A stretch of 64,000 nucleotides of DNA, taken from assembly GCF_000715495.1 (NCBI RefSeq), contig NZ_JNLX01000191.1:55209-119208 (forward strand), read 5' to 3'. Shown here one piece after another: positions 1 through 8,939 of the stretch. Positions within the stretch are counted from its first letter, which is position 1. Each line of letters opens with the position of its first letter. Origin of the DNA: Hymenobacter sp. IS2118 (GTDB taxonomy: Bacteria > Bacteroidota > Bacteroidia > Cytophagales > Hymenobacteraceae). Position numbers and translations under genes: made by a program. The notes under the pieces are model-generated. The model was not told the DNA's origin, ran no database searches, and saw only the letters and a program-made list of their open reading frames with translations.

Positions 1-681
1 TTCCTTGAAAGGAATGAAATTCATGATTTCGTGGTAGTCCGTGTTCAGCATCACCTTGATATTCGGGTGGTTGAGCATGTTCTCAAACATCCGGGTGTAG
101 CCGTGCAGGGGCATGGCCTGGTAGGTGTCGGTGAAGTAGCGGTCGTCGCGATTGGTGCGGGTGGGCACGCGGCTGGTCACCGACTTATCGAGTTGTGAGG
201 GGTCGAGGCCCCACTGCTTGTTGGTGTAGTTCTTGAAGAATTTGTTGTAAAGCTCGCGGCCTACTTTGCTCACTACTACGTCTTCCGAGGTACGAATAAC
301 GTCGACTGGCTCGGCAACGGAGGCGAAGAATTCTTCCACCTCGAAGCTGGTCAGGCTCAGGCCGTAGAGCTTGTTGATAGTATCGAGGTTGATGGGCATC
401 GGCACGTGCTGGCCATCTACCGAAGCCAGTACGCGGTGCTCGTAGGGCCGCCAGTCGGTGAAGTTACCGAGGTACTCAAACACGTCCTTCGAGTTGGTGT
501 GAAAGATGTGCGGGCCGTACTTGTGCACCAGAATACCATCCTCGTTGTAATGGTCGTAGGCGTTGCCGGCAATGTGGCTGCGCTTGTCAATTACGAGGAC
601 TTTTTTGTTGCTACGGGTGGCCAGCCGCTCGGCCAGCACGCTGCCGGCAAAACCGGCCCCAACAATGAGATAATCAAACAT
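1..681 (-). CDS. glf: UDP-galactopyranose mutase, N-terminal 227 residues (runs off the window)
   Basis: This flavoenzyme interconverts UDP-galactopyranose and UDP-galactofuranose for cell-surface glycans. The reading frame starts with ATG at 681 and stays open to base 1, so the C-terminal part lies outside the window. The N-terminus carries the Rossmann FAD motif VGAGFAGSVLAERLA. It is followed by DKRSHIAGNAYD, by the typical KYGPHIFHT segment near residue 50, and by NYTNKQWG, all hallmarks of Glf. The family is usually about 370-400 residues, so just over half is seen. A glycosyltransferase gene lies 144 bp upstream in the same direction, which suggests joint work on a galactofuranose-containing polysaccharide (inference). 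Confidence 0.95.
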   Translation of the reverse strand, partial: MFDYLIVGAGFAGSVLAERLATRSNKKVLVIDKRSHIAGNAYDHYNEDGILVHKYGPHIFHTNSKDVFEYLGNFTDWRPYEHRVLASVDGQHVPMPINLDTINKLYGLSLTSFEVEEFFASVAEPVDVIRTSEDVVVSKVGRELYNKFFKNYTNKQWGLDPSQLDKSVTSRVPTRTNRDDRYFTDTYQAMPLHGYTRMFENMLNHPNIKVMLNTDYHEIMNFIPFKE

Positions 682-741
682 AGCGCGTGGGGTAAAGAAA
701 GAAGTAAGAGATGAAAGCGTTTGGGGGAGCAGCTAGTGCAT

Positions 742-762
742 AGTCGGAAGTCGGAAGTTGGA
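742..762. repeat. Three tandem 7-base words upstream of glf
   Basis: AGTCGGA occurs twice, followed by AGTTGGA, in exact 7-base phase. It lies in the gap between the glycosyltransferase stop and the glf start. No inverted partner was seen nearby. It may be a solo relic of the short-word arrays found elsewhere in this window. Confidence 0.5.
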
Positions 763-810
763 CGCGGGCAGGCCTTTCGCAGTGTTTGCCTGAATACCCG
801 GTTACCTTAT

Positions 811-830
811 GCTGATTACTGTAAATCAGC
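811..830. terminator. Short hairpin at the end of the glycosyltransferase gene
   Basis: GCTGATT and AATCAGC form a 7-bp stem around ACTGTA. The hairpin overlaps the glycosyltransferase stop codon. No clear T-run follows, so its role as a terminator is weak. Confidence 0.25.
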
Positions 831-2121
831 TGATTGGAGGCAGCGTAACCTCCGATACTTTGGTGGGCATCAGGGGTGCACCGGCGGCGGTGGTAGAAGC
901 ATCGGGCTTTTTGGCCCTCAAGCGGTCCTGCATCAGGGCTACCATTTGCTGCCAGGTCTGGTCCCAAGAGATGGTGGCCAGGTAATCATCGGTGCGCTGA
1001 CGCCAGTCCGCATCGTCGCGCTGGGTGAGGGCCTGCTCAATGGCCCGGCCAAAATCGACGGCGTTATCGGCAATGTGCACCAGCTTAAGGTCGCCATACG
1101 GGCGCACCACGTCGCGAATGGGGGTGCTCACCACGGGGTTGCCGGCGGCCAGGTATTCGGGCGTTTTAGTAGGCGAAATAAACTTGGTGCTTTCGTTGTC
1201 AGCGAACAGCAGCGTCGCCACATCCCAACCCTTTAAATAGGCTGGTAGTTCCTTGTAATCTTTCCCGCCGAGGTAGTGCACGTTGGTGGTGCGCGGCAGG
1301 GTGGCGGGGTCAATTTTCACCACCGGCCCGATGATTACAAACTGCCACTCCGAATGGTTTTGGGAAAGCTCCCGCAGCAGCTCAATATCGAGCCGCTCAT
1401 CGACCACGCCGAAGAAACCAATGCGCGGGTGCGGGATTGTGGCCTGGTCGGCGGGCTCGGCCATGGGGCCGCGCGCCTGCCCAAAGTGGGCCTTGTCGAT
1501 GCTGCTCGGAAAAGGGTGCGCGTCGGGGTGCTGCTCGCGCTTGGCTTCGTAGAGCGTGTGGCCGCCGGTGAACACGAGGTCGGCTTTCTGAAACAACTCC
1601 TGCTCGCGCTTTTTGAGTTCGGGCGGGGCAAATTTGAAGGCGGCCAACTCGTCCATGCAATCGTACACGGTGAGCTTGGGCGCAAACTGGCGCGACTTGC
1701 CCAACGCCATCGGCGTGTAGTACCAGAACAGGTAGTTGGTAACGCTCTGTTCCGCAAAATAGCGGCTCAGAACCTCAAACTGGGCTTGGTCGGCGGCAGC
1801 TTCATCGGCCCGCAGGCGGTGGGGCAAGTGCACCACCACCACTTTCACGCCGTTGTCACGGGGCTTTATTTCGACGTGTGGCTCCACCAGGTCGTCGTTG
1901 TGGTAGAAAGCATCTTCGACGTAAAAAACCCGGCCGTGCTGCGCGAAGCGCGACAGCAAATGCTGCGGCCGCTGCCACACGAAGTCCCAATGCAAATGCG
2001 CGAAGCACACGAGGTCGGGCAGGGTATTAGAGGTAGAAGTTTCGGCGGCAGAATCGCTGGGCCGGGCAGCGGTGGCAGAGGCACGCACAAGTGCATCCAC
2101 CGTCGAAGAAGGGGACATCAA
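826..2121 (-). CDS. Family 1-like glycosyltransferase
   Basis: A 431-residue protein predicted to transfer a sugar from a nucleotide donor, acting in the cytoplasm or at the inner membrane face. The first 30 or so residues are low-complexity (Ser/Ala/Thr rich). The conserved start of the fold follows as CFAHLHWDFVWQRPQH, a signature of glycosyltransferases often found next to glf. The C-terminal Rossmann half shows RIGFFGVVDERLD, FVIIGPVVKIDP, NVHYLGGKDYKELPAYL and the donor-site stretch SPTKTPEYLAAGNPVVST. The start at 2121 is the first ATG; a start further in, closer to DLVCFAH, is possible. It precedes glf on the same strand. Donor and acceptor cannot be read from sequence. Confidence 0.85.
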   Translation of the reverse strand: MMSPSSTVDALVRASATAARPSDSAAETSTSNTLPDLVCFAHLHWDFVWQRPQHLLSRFAQHGRVFYVEDAFYHNDDLVEPHVEIKPRDNGVKVVVVHLPHRLRADEAAADQAQFEVLSRYFAEQSVTNYLFWYYTPMALGKSRQFAPKLTVYDCMDELAAFKFAPPELKKREQELFQKADLVFTGGHTLYEAKREQHPDAHPFPSSIDKAHFGQARGPMAEPADQATIPHPRIGFFGVVDERLDIELLRELSQNHSEWQFVIIGPVVKIDPATLPRTTNVHYLGGKDYKELPAYLKGWDVATLLFADNESTKFISPTKTPEYLAAGNPVVSTPIRDVVRPYGDLKLVHIADNAVDFGRAIEQALTQRDDADWRQRTDDYLATISWDQTWQQMVALMQDRLRAKKPDASTTAAGAPLMPTKVSEVTLPPIS

Positions 2122-2294
2122 GAATAGCAGGAATAGGGGGATTTCGCGCCGCGCCGTAGGATGCTCTGCCTACGCGGCCGGGACGCTTGCTACCCTATAC
2201 GAAGGCTCCGCGCCAAAGGATATAGCTCAGCTTACTTTACTAAAGCCTCGGCAATTCCTCACGTAATCAGCATGATATAAACCTACTGATATCT

Positions 2295-2810
2295 TCAAAT
2301 ACTAGCTGAATCACCTAAAAGGCACTGCCATTCCACGGCATCCTGCCAGCCGGCAGCGGTGCGCAGCCATGCCTTCCGGGTGCCCACCTGCCGAAAACCA
2401 GCCGCTTCAAAAAGCCTCATACTAGGCAGGTTATCGGTGCCTACGGTGGCATAAATCTGGTGCAGACGCAGGGCATTTCGGGCGTGGTTTTTCAACCATT
2501 CCAGCGCCCGCCGGGCGTAGCCGTTTTCGCGCTCATTAGCCAGAATAGTGATGCCAACGCCGGCCCGCTGGTGCAGCGGGTCGAGGTCGAACAGGTCGAC
2601 GACACCCACGGCCGGGCCACTAATCTCAGTAGTAATCACGAGCCGCAGCTGCCGCACTACGTAGAAATCCGCGGTGGCGTGCGCGAGGTATTCACGCAGG
2701 GCGTGCCGCGAAACGGGAGCCAGCGTATCGGACACGCCCCAGATAGCCGGGTCGTTTTCGAGGGCGTAGAGAAATTCGAGGTCGTCGGGTTCGAGGGCGC
2801 GCAGGTGCAT
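2295..2810 (-). CDS. GNAT-family N-acetyltransferase
   Basis: A 171-residue acetyl-CoA-dependent transferase of the RimJ/SpeG-like type. It begins MHLRALEPDDLEFLYALEND, the usual first strand and helix. The acetyl-CoA loop appears near residue 95 as NERENGYARRALEWL. The C-terminal strands include YATVGTDNLPSMRLFEAAGF, which is typical of the family. Targets could be a protein N-terminus, a polyamine or an amino sugar, and nothing here decides between them. The gene is about 60 bp downstream of dapF on the same strand, so co-transcription is likely. Confidence 0.85.
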   Translation of the reverse strand: MHLRALEPDDLEFLYALENDPAIWGVSDTLAPVSRHALREYLAHATADFYVVRQLRLVITTEISGPAVGVVDLFDLDPLHQRAGVGITILANERENGYARRALEWLKNHARNALRLHQIYATVGTDNLPSMRLFEAAGFRQVGTRKAWLRTAAGWQDAVEWQCLLGDSASI

Positions 2811-2873
2811 GATGAGCTGTGGACGGCTTGGAAGCAGTGGTGGCAGACTTTTCTATTGGTAAAGCCTGCTTGC

Positions 2874-3671
2874 CTAGATTTCGCCGCCAAACACCCGCAC
2901 AGCCGGCCCGCTCAGCCACACGTTGGCGAAACCACCATTGGGGTGCTGCTCAAAAGCAACTTCCAGCTCCCCGCCGGGCGTGCTGAGCCGTACCGGCGAG
3001 GTAGCCCCGCGTTGCGAAGCCGCCAGGGCCACGGCCGTCACGCCCGTGCCGCAGCTCAGGGTTTCGTCTTCCACGCCCCGCTCGTAGGTGCGCACGGGCC
3101 AGGGCTGGCCGGGGTCGGCGGGTACTTCCACGAAGTTTACATTGGTGCCGGCGGGGGCATAAGCGGAATGGCGGCGAATGGCCTGGCCGGTGGCGAAGAC
3201 GTTGAAACCGGCCAGCGTGGGCGCCTCCGCGGGGTCAAGAAAGTGGACGTGGTGGGGCGAGCCGGTGTGCAAAAAGACGTCGTGCCCGCCGGTTTCGGCG
3301 GACTGCGGGGCGGCGGCATCCTGCATTTTCAGGCGCACGGTCCCGTCGGCGTCGACGCGGGCATCATGCGGGCCGTCCACAGCCAGGAAACGGGCTTCGC
3401 TTGCAATGATGCCCAAGTCTTTGGCAAAAGCCACGAGGCAGCGCCCGCCGTTGCCACACATGGAGCTAGGGCGGCCGTCGGCATTGAAATACACCATCTC
3501 AAAGTCGAAATCGGGCTTGTTGCGCAACAGAATCAGGCCATCGGCTCCAATACCAAAACGGCGGTGGCAAAGGCGCGCAACCAGCTCCTGGTCGGCCTCA
3601 TCGAAGGCTTGGGCGCGGTCATCAATGATGATGAAATCATTGCCGGTACCCTGGTACTTGTGGAATTGCAT
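2874..3671 (-). CDS. dapF: Diaminopimelate epimerase
   Basis: Converts LL- to meso-diaminopimelate, the last step before lysine and the cross-linking residue of peptidoglycan. At 265 residues it has normal length. Both catalytic cysteines are present: Cys72 in SMCGNGGRC and Cys207 in TLSCGTGVTA. The N-terminus FHKYQGTGNDFIIID is characteristic. The genes around it include a PBP-like lipoprotein upstream on the same strand and, further on, two L,D-transpeptidases, so cell-wall functions cluster here. Confidence 0.97.
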   Translation of the reverse strand: MQFHKYQGTGNDFIIIDDRAQAFDEADQELVARLCHRRFGIGADGLILLRNKPDFDFEMVYFNADGRPSSMCGNGGRCLVAFAKDLGIIASEARFLAVDGPHDARVDADGTVRLKMQDAAAPQSAETGGHDVFLHTGSPHHVHFLDPAEAPTLAGFNVFATGQAIRRHSAYAPAGTNVNFVEVPADPGQPWPVRTYERGVEDETLSCGTGVTAVALAASQRGATSPVRLSTPGGELEVAFEQHPNGGFANVWLSGPAVRVFGGEI

Positions 3672-3870
3672 GGCGCGGTTGTACTGGGCGGGCCGTAGTT
3701 GACGGCCTGCTGAAAAGCAAAGCTAGGTAATGAGCCAATAGCTTTCAGCCAGTAGCTGGGACGTAGCTTCCCTGGGCACTTATCCTATTTTGAATCTGCC
3801 TCCGCTATTCTGGCCTGCTGTTCAATTCGTCTGTCCGCCCCCAAATGCAGCCCAACTGCCTCTCCGGTCG

Positions 3871-5691
3871 CTACTCCTGCAAACGACTCCGACGTTTAAT
3901 GCGGGCCTCCCAGCGCTTGCGGCTGGGCGCGATGCTGCCACGCAGGTACTTTTCGATGACCATAACGGCACACGGCGCGGCGGCAGTAGCCCCGAAGCCC
4001 GCGTTTTCGAGGTACACGGCTACGGCAATGCGCGGGTCGTTGGCCGGGGCGAAACCGAGGAAGGTGGCGTGGTCGTCGCCCTCGTCGTTTTGCACGGTGC
4101 CGGTTTTGCCCGCCACGGCGATGCCTACGTCGGCCAGGCTGGAGGTTTCGGCGGTGCCGCCGCGCTGCATCACGGCCAGCATACCGGGTATCAGGGCTTC
4201 AAAATGCACGCTATCGACGAGGGTGTGGTGCTTTTCGGTGAAGCGCGGCAGCGGGCCGTCGTCGCCCACACTGCGCGCAAAATGCGGGGTGTAGTACCAG
4301 CCTCGATTGGCCACGATGGCCGCCATATTAGCCATTTGCAGGCCCGTAAGGTTGATTTCGCCCTGGCCCACACTCAGGGAGTAAATGGAGCGGTAGGTCC
4401 AGCGCCTGGTGCGGCGGGCCTTGTCGTAATAGGCGGCGGTGGGCAGGAAACCGGGACTTTCGCGGGGCAGGTCCACGCCCAGCAGCGAATCGAGCCCAAA
4501 CGAGCGGACGTAGCGCCGCCAGGCGTTGAGGTTGGCGTGGCGGGCGGCCACGGTGTCGGCCTGCAGGCTGTCGGGCACGTGGTCGATAAGGGCGCGCATT
4601 ACTTGGTAGAAATACGGATTGCAGCTGTATTACAGGCCCATGGTCAGATTCTTGGCCCGCGGGTGGTAATGCACGCAGCTGATAAGCGTCTGGTCGCAGC
4701 GGAACGAGGCGTTGGGCGCGATGGCACCCAATTGCAGCGCCACGGCCGCGTTCACGAGCTTGAATACCGAGCCGGGCGGGTTGGCCAGCATGGCGGGGCG
4801 GTTGATGAGCGGCATGTCTTCGTGTTGCAACAGCTTGGCCCGGGCGCCAGCCTGGTCGGGCGCGGTGATGGTGCCGGCCGGGTACGTGGGGCCCGACACG
4901 GCGCACAGAATTTCGCCGGTGCGCGGGTCCAGGGCCACCAGGTAGCCTTTGCGGCCGCCCAGCAGACTTTCAGCGTAGGCCTGCAATTTCACGTCGAGGG
5001 CCAGGTGCAGGTCCTGGCCCTGCTGGAAGGTGGTATCGGCGGCCCAGGTACCGTGCTGCTGCCCCGCCGAATCCACGAGCGGGTGCAAAAAGCCCTGGCG
5101 CCCATTTAGCAAACCGTTGTAGTAGGTTTCGACCCCGCCATTGCGCAAGCGGTAGAAACGCCCGCGCCGGTAGCGCGCAGCCTGTCTCAAAAATGCCTGG
5201 GCGTTGGCATTGGTGTAGCCCAGCACGGGCGCCCCCACAGGCGTGGTGTAGGCGCGGCCCGGCCGCTCGGCGAGGGTAAGGGCGGGCCATTCGGAACGAT
5301 GGCGGCGCACACGAGCGGCTTCGGCACTGGTCAGAAGCAGGTGCACCGGATAGCCGGCAGGGGCTTCTTCGTAAGGCAGGGCGGCGGCAATGCGCTTTTT
5401 GGTGGCCACCGGGCCCCAGCCCAGCAGTCGGCCCAGGGCAACGGTATCAAGCGGGGCGCGGCGCGGCAAACTCAGCACAAACTGCGGGCGGGTGGCCACC
5501 AGCACGGAATCGTTGCCGTCGAGCACGCGGCCCCGCCGGGGCACTTCCGATACTTCGCGGCGCGGGGTGAGGGGTCCGGTGGTGGAATCTGGCACCAGCA
5601 CTTCGGGCTGTTGGGCCGGCGACGAGCAGGCATTCAGCAGCAGCCCACAGGCGAGGAGACCGATTTTCCAAGGAGCAAGAACCATTGACAT
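3871..5691 (-). pseudogene. PBP2-like transpeptidase lipoprotein split by an in-frame TAA
   Basis: The reading frame encodes a penicillin-binding transpeptidase (PBP2/MrdA-like), but it has one TAA at 4630-4632, at codon 354. Both halves are in the same frame, so this is a nonsense change and not a frameshift. The first half has a lipoprotein signal (LLLNAC), the dimerisation region, and the active-site SVFK (Ser308, Lys311). Directly after the stop the text resumes as YSCNPYFYQVMRAL, holding the SxN motif (SCN), and KTG follows at about codons 529-531. Related proteins usually read GLQYSCNP or similar, so CAA-to-TAA is the simplest origin. As written, the first product lacks SxN and KTG and cannot be active. 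Read-through, a sequencing error or a true pseudogene are all open. Confidence 0.85.
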
Positions 5692-5839
5692 CTGCTAAAG
5701 CTAGGCGGGAAACATCGGGGCAGCCGGTATTATTCGATAAACCAGCCTGACCCTATGCTGATTGCTGCGCTATACGGCCCCAAACTTTAAACGGTGCCGG
5801 CTAAGCGCCGGCCCCATCGGCCCTGCCGGACATGGCCCC

Positions 5840-5848
5840 TACCTTTGC
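5840..5848 (+). promoter_or_regulatory. Bacteroidota -7 element (TACCTTTGC)
   Basis: TACCTTTGC matches TAnnTTTG followed by a pyrimidine. It lies 7 bp before the ATG at 5856, implying a very short leader. No convincing -33 box was seen. Confidence 0.6.
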
Positions 5849-5855
5849 ACCTTCT

Positions 5856-6740
5856 ATGTACGATTTCCTCACCACCTCTCCCTGGCCCGACTACGAGCTC
5901 ATCGACTGCGGCAACTTTCAGAAGCTGGAACGTTTCGGCAAGTACGTGTTGGCCCGGCCCGAGCCCCAGGCCATCTGGGACCCGCATCTGCCCCTGAAAG
6001 AATGGGGACGGGCCGACGCCGCCTTCGCCCGCGCCCCCGGCAGCACCGAAAAGGGCCAGTGGCGCCTCAAGCCCGACATGCCCGAGCAGTGGGTGATTGG
6101 CTACGAGCGGCCCGACGGCCTGAAGCTGAAGTTTCGGCTGGGTTTGTCCTCGTTCAAGCACGTGGGCCTGTTTCCGGAGCAGGACCCGAACTGGCAGTTC
6201 ATTTATAACCAGACGCGCCTGCGCCGGGCCAAGCTGCCGCGCGTGCTCAACCTGTTTGCCTACACGGGCGCGGCCACGCTGGCCGCCCGCGCCGCCGGTG
6301 CCGACGTTACGCACCTCGATTCGGTGAAGCAGGTGAACTTCTGGGCCCGCGACAACATGGAAGCCAGCCAGCTCGACGGCGTGCGCTGGCTGGTGGAAGA
6401 TGCCATGAAGTACGTGCGGCGCGAAGTGAAGCGCGGCAGCAAGTACCAGGGCCTCATCCTCGACCCGCCCGCCTACGGCCGCGGCCCCAACGGCGAAAAG
6501 TGGCAGCTCGAAGACGAGTTGAATGAACTGCTCAAGCTCAGCCAGCAGCTACTGGACCCGGAAGACCATTTCTTCGTGGTGAACTTGTACTCCCTGGGCT
6601 TCTCGGCCCTGATTCTGGACAACCTGACGACGGCCATTTTCCCCGGCCCGAAAGCGGTGCGGGAGTTGGGCGAAATTTACCTGCACGATGCCGGCCAGCG
6701 CAAGCTGCCGCTAGGCACCTTCTGCCGGTTTGCAGTGTGA
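5856..6740 (+). CDS. Class I SAM-dependent methyltransferase, RlmI-like
   Basis: Predicted to methylate RNA (RlmI/RlmK-type fold) using S-adenosylmethionine. The SAM-binding motif is VLNLFAYTGAATLAARAAGA, followed by an acidic residue in VTHLDSVKQVNFWARDN. The catalytic-type motif is LILDPPAYGRGPNGEKW. An ATG at 5832 would add 8 residues, but the -7 element overlaps that stretch, so the start at 5856 (MYDFLTTSPWP) is preferred, giving 294 residues. It is shorter than E. coli RlmI and lacks an obvious PUA domain. The exact RNA target is unknown. It is divergent from the broken PBP gene. Confidence 0.85.
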   Translation: MYDFLTTSPWPDYELIDCGNFQKLERFGKYVLARPEPQAIWDPHLPLKEWGRADAAFARAPGSTEKGQWRLKPDMPEQWVIGYERPDGLKLKFRLGLSSFKHVGLFPEQDPNWQFIYNQTRLRRAKLPRVLNLFAYTGAATLAARAAGADVTHLDSVKQVNFWARDNMEASQLDGVRWLVEDAMKYVRREVKRGSKYQGLILDPPAYGRGPNGEKWQLEDELNELLKLSQQLLDPEDHFFVVNLYSLGFSALILDNLTTAIFPGPKAVRELGEIYLHDAGQRKLPLGTFCRFAV

Positions 6741-6828
6741 GGTAAGCTTTAGCTTACCGTCCGTTATTTACTCCTTATTTCCGTACGTCCCGCCGCCTCC
6801 TATCCGGCAAGCCAAAGCTTACCTCACT

Positions 6829-7773
6829 ATGCACGCCCATCGCCGCCTCGCACTCATTGATTTGGGCACCAATACCTTCCACCTGCTCATTGTGGAGATG
6901 CCCACCCAGCCCGGCGAAAAGCCCGTAACCCTGCTGCGTACCAAAGCCGGCGTGCGCCTGGGCGAGGGCGGCATCAGCCAGGGCATCATCGCGCCCGAAG
7001 CTTACGCCCGTGCCCTGCACACGCTAGCAGGCTTTAAGGAGGAAATTGAGCTGCACGAAGTGACCGAAACGCGCGCCACGGCCACCAGCGCCATGCGCGT
7101 AACCAGCAACGGCCCGGACCTGGTGCGCGACATTTTCGCCCAAACCGGCATTCAGGTCGACGTTATTGCCGGCGAGCGGGAGGCGGAGCTGATTTGCGCC
7201 GGCGTACGCCAAGCCGTAGCGCTGGGCTCGGAGCCGAACCTGATTATGGACATCGGCGGCGGCTCCGTGGAATTTATTGTTGCCACGCAAACCACCATTT
7301 TCTGGAAGCAGAGCTTTGAAATCGGAGCCCAGCGCCTGCTCGACCGGTTTTTTCCGGACCCGAGCGGCATTTTTCCGGCCGCAGCCGTCGCGGCCGAGCA
7401 GGAGTACCTGCGCGCCGCACTCGACCCGCTGCTCGAAGCCGTGCAGCGCTACAAGCCCGTGGGCCTGGTCGGCGCCTCGGGCAGCTTCGACAGCCTGGCC
7501 GACATGCAGCTGGGCCGGCTGCGCACCGAATCCGAGCTGCCTCCTTACACGGAGCTGCTCGTGAGCAGCTTCCAGGCCAGCTACCGACACCTGCTGAGTG
7601 GCAACCACGAGCAACGAGCGGCTTTGCCCGGCATCCTGCCCATGCGGGCCAATATGCTGGTAGTGGCCGCAGTACTCATCGACTTCGTGCTGGGCATTTC
7701 TGAAATCACCCGCATCCGCACCTCAGCCTTCGCCCTTAAAGAAGGCTTGCTGGCGGAAATGCTCGCCGCTTAA
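6829..7773 (+). CDS. Ppx/GppA-family phosphatase
   Basis: A 314-residue member of the sugar-kinase/Hsp70 fold that hydrolyses polyphosphate and/or pppGpp. Phosphate-binding motifs are LALIDLGTNTFHLLI at the N-terminus and LIMDIGGGSVEFIV near residue 140. It has only the catalytic half; the C-terminal HD-type domain of long Ppx enzymes is missing, as in many Bacteroidota versions. The frame is open back to an ATG at 6730, but those 33 residues are not family-like, so MHAHRRLALIDLG is chosen. The next gene starts 9 bp after its stop, so they form an operon. Whether polyphosphate or pppGpp is the substrate is not decided by sequence. Confidence 0.88.
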   Translation: MHAHRRLALIDLGTNTFHLLIVEMPTQPGEKPVTLLRTKAGVRLGEGGISQGIIAPEAYARALHTLAGFKEEIELHEVTETRATATSAMRVTSNGPDLVRDIFAQTGIQVDVIAGEREAELICAGVRQAVALGSEPNLIMDIGGGSVEFIVATQTTIFWKQSFEIGAQRLLDRFFPDPSGIFPAAAVAAEQEYLRAALDPLLEAVQRYKPVGLVGASGSFDSLADMQLGRLRTESELPPYTELLVSSFQASYRHLLSGNHEQRAALPGILPMRANMLVVAAVLIDFVLGISEITRIRTSAFALKEGLLAEMLAA

Positions 7774-7782
7774 TCTCCTCCA

Positions 7783-8847
7783 ATGACGTTTTCCTATAAC
7801 CAGCTTTTCACCTTCACCGAGGCCGTTTTTCGCAGCATTGGCTGCCCCGAAGATGATGCCACGCTGGCCACCGAAACCCTGCTCGCAGCCGACCTCCGCG
7901 GCATCGACTCGCACGGCGTGGCCCGGCTGGTGGGCTACGTGCGCCTCTGGGAAGCGGGCCGCATCAACCCCACTCCCAGGGTGGGCGTGACCTACGAAAC
8001 GCCCAGCACGGCCGTAGTGGACGGCGACGGCGGCCTGGGCCTCGTGGTGGGCCCCAAAGCCATGCGCGTGGCCATCGAAAAAGCCCGCCTGGTAGGCACC
8101 GGCTGGGTTTCGGTGAAGAACTCCAACCATTTCGGCATAGCCGGCTACCACGCCATGCTGGCCTTGGCCCACGACATGATAGGCGTGGCCATGACCAACG
8201 CCTCGCCCCTGGTGGCGCCCACCCACTCGCTCGACCGCCTGCTGGGCACCAACCCCATTGCCGTGGCCGTGCCCGCCGGCGAGCAGCCCGATTTTGTGGC
8301 CGACCTGGCCACCACCACCGCCGCCAACGGCAAGCTGGAAATTGCCCAGCGCAAGCAGCTGCCCGTGCCCGAAGGCTGGGTGCAGAACGCCGACGGCAGC
8401 CCCTCAACCGATGCCAACGCGGTGAAAAATGGCGGCGCCCTGCTGCCGCTGGGCGGCGCCACGGGCTCGCACAAGGGTTACGCCCTGGGCGCGGTGGTTG
8501 ATATCTTTTCGGCGGTGCTTTCGGGGGCCAACTACGGGCCGTGGGTTCCGCCGTTTGTGGCGTTCCTGCAGCCCCCTACCGACCCGGTGGGGCAGGGCCT
8601 GGGCCATTTTTTCGGGGCCATGCGCGTCGATGCATTTCGGCCTGCCGACGAGTTCAAGGCGCACATGGATAATTGGATTACCACTTTCCGCAACGCGCAC
8701 GCCATGGAGGGCAAAAAAATTCTTATTCCTGGCGACCCGGAGCGAGAAATGGCCGCCGTGCGCCTACTCGGTGGTATTCCGCTGCTGGATGCGGTAATAA
8801 AGGATTTGGAAAGCGTCGGGCAGAAATTTGGCGTGAAACTACAGTAA
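7783..8847 (+). CDS. Ldh-family (malate/L-lactate-type) NAD(P)-dependent oxidoreductase
   Basis: A 354-residue member of the second malate/lactate dehydrogenase family (Ldh_2, related to YbiC, YlbC and ureidoglycolate dehydrogenase). It is not related to the classical Rossmann LDH/MDH. Family marks include GIDSHGVARLVGYV, the NSNHFGIAGYHAMLA segment, TNPIAVAVPAG and GSHKGYALGAVVDIFS. The substrate is probably a 2-hydroxy acid or the matching 2-keto acid; which one cannot be told. It sits directly after the Ppx/GppA gene and is followed by a strong terminator. Confidence 0.9.
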   Translation: MTFSYNQLFTFTEAVFRSIGCPEDDATLATETLLAADLRGIDSHGVARLVGYVRLWEAGRINPTPRVGVTYETPSTAVVDGDGGLGLVVGPKAMRVAIEKARLVGTGWVSVKNSNHFGIAGYHAMLALAHDMIGVAMTNASPLVAPTHSLDRLLGTNPIAVAVPAGEQPDFVADLATTTAANGKLEIAQRKQLPVPEGWVQNADGSPSTDANAVKNGGALLPLGGATGSHKGYALGAVVDIFSAVLSGANYGPWVPPFVAFLQPPTDPVGQGLGHFFGAMRVDAFRPADEFKAHMDNWITTFRNAHAMEGKKILIPGDPEREMAAVRLLGGIPLLDAVIKDLESVGQKFGVKLQ

Positions 8848-8882
8848 GACACCCCTGCAAACTGCTAAAGCCAGCTAATAAA

Positions 8883-8918
8883 AAAAGGCCCTTTCTGGAA
8901 TTCCAGAACGGGCCTTTT
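8883..8918. terminator. Bidirectional intrinsic terminator
   Basis: AAAAGGCCC pairs with GGGCCTTTT, and an inner TCTGGAATTCCAGA palindrome extends the stem. It separates the forward dehydrogenase gene from the converging L,D-transpeptidase gene. Confidence 0.85.
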
Positions 8919-8939
8919 CTATTTCATTGGGCTAGTTTT

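Noticed and set aside
3790..5109. Forward open frame overlapping the broken PBP gene
   Set aside because: It is a shadow of the PBP frame, which has clear motifs on the other strand.
3871..5691. Frameshift as cause of the split PBP gene
   Set aside because: Both halves are in the same frame; only one TAA separates them.
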